From an uncultured Acetatifactor sp. (GTDB lineage Bacteria > Bacillota > Clostridia > Lachnospirales > Lachnospiraceae): DNA of 58,685 nt. Positions 58,615 through 58,685 of the stretch are shown here, piece by piece. Below the pieces are notes generated by a model. That model searched no databases. It was not told the DNA's origin and saw only the letters and a program-made list of their open reading frames with translations. The stretch lies in the NCBI GenBank assembly GCA_910586485.1, contig CAJUIA010000026.1, forward strand, positions 1-58,685, in the 5' to 3' direction. Every line of letters begins with the position of its first letter. The stretch's first letter is position 1. Position numbers and translations under genes: made by a program.

Positions 58615-58685
58615 CTATTATGGCACAAAATCCGGGAGTTTGACACTTCCTTTTAAACCTCATAACACACAAATCATGTATTTAA

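Overview
The window is a gene-dense, roughly balanced-GC chromosomal segment from an anaerobic Firmicute, most likely a Lachnospiraceae (Clostridium cluster XIVa) species. The evidence is the combination of CIRCE-hrcA-grpE-dnaK-dnaJ, the ireB-ruvX-DUF1292-rnjA block, type III glutamine synthetase, a DUF6465 protein, a DUF1667-type glycerol operon, Gram-positive ribosome binding sites (GGAGG) and sigma-A promoters with 17-base spacers. Nearly every gene is on the minus strand; only an HPr-like gene and a receptor kinase lie on the plus strand. No phage, IS transposase or CRISPR array was seen.

Layout (read right to left for the minus strand). 0.2-10 kb: a cell-envelope block made of a PucR/CdaR-type regulator, FtsE, FtsX, a coiled-coil M23 peptidase, an S41 PDZ protease, a hybrid histidine kinase and a polytopic membrane protein, followed by uvrB (cut by the window edge) with a LexA-type box. 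10-13 kb: YjfB-like protein, S1-domain CvfB-like protein, acyl-ACP thioesterase, CPBP protease. 13.3-15.8 kb: tRNA-Gln(CTG) and type III glutamine synthetase. 15.8-22.9 kb: membrane protein, U32 peptidase, O-methyltransferase, short MltG-like protein, YlbF-like protein, RNase J, DUF1292, RuvX, IreB. 22.9-33.4 kb: MtaB, HPr-like protein, ThiI with its cysteine desulfurase, RsmE, an Rpn/PD-(D/E)XK nuclease, GNAT, PrmA and an O-antigen-ligase-like protein, running on from the heat-shock operon. 32.2-37.4 kb: hrcA-grpE-dnaK-dnaJ. 37.5-41.3 kb: DUF6465, UppP, patatin, aminotransferase. 41.6-46.5 kb: glycerol operon (two FAD oxidoreductases, DUF1667, GlpK) behind a leader terminator. 46.9-48.9 kb: HflC/HflK. 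49-53.2 kb: receptor Ser/Thr kinase, XRE regulator, a second Rpn nuclease and a DUF4272-like protein. 53.3-58.7 kb: aldo/keto reductase, lipoprotein-hydrolase fusion, Amt-PII fusion transporter, GNAT.

How the parts work together. FtsEX next to an M23 hydrolase and an S41 protease looks like a division-associated peptidoglycan-remodelling unit. ThiI and the adjacent desulfurase form a sulfur relay. Glutamine synthetase and the Amt-PII protein are both nitrogen-assimilation genes, and both carry a terminator-like hairpin between a probable promoter and the start codon. The glycerol operon has the same arrangement, as in GlpP antitermination.

The least-explained signals are two. First, a 192-bp palindromic intergenic element with 10-bp terminal inverted repeats occurs in two full, oppositely oriented copies flanking the glycerol operon, plus a core-deleted third copy beside tRNA-Gln; the two full copies show a compensatory base-pair change. 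Second, a 53-bp exact-but-one direct repeat brackets the second Rpn nuclease gene, one copy being the 3' end of the neighbouring DUF4272-like gene and the other a stranded fragment.
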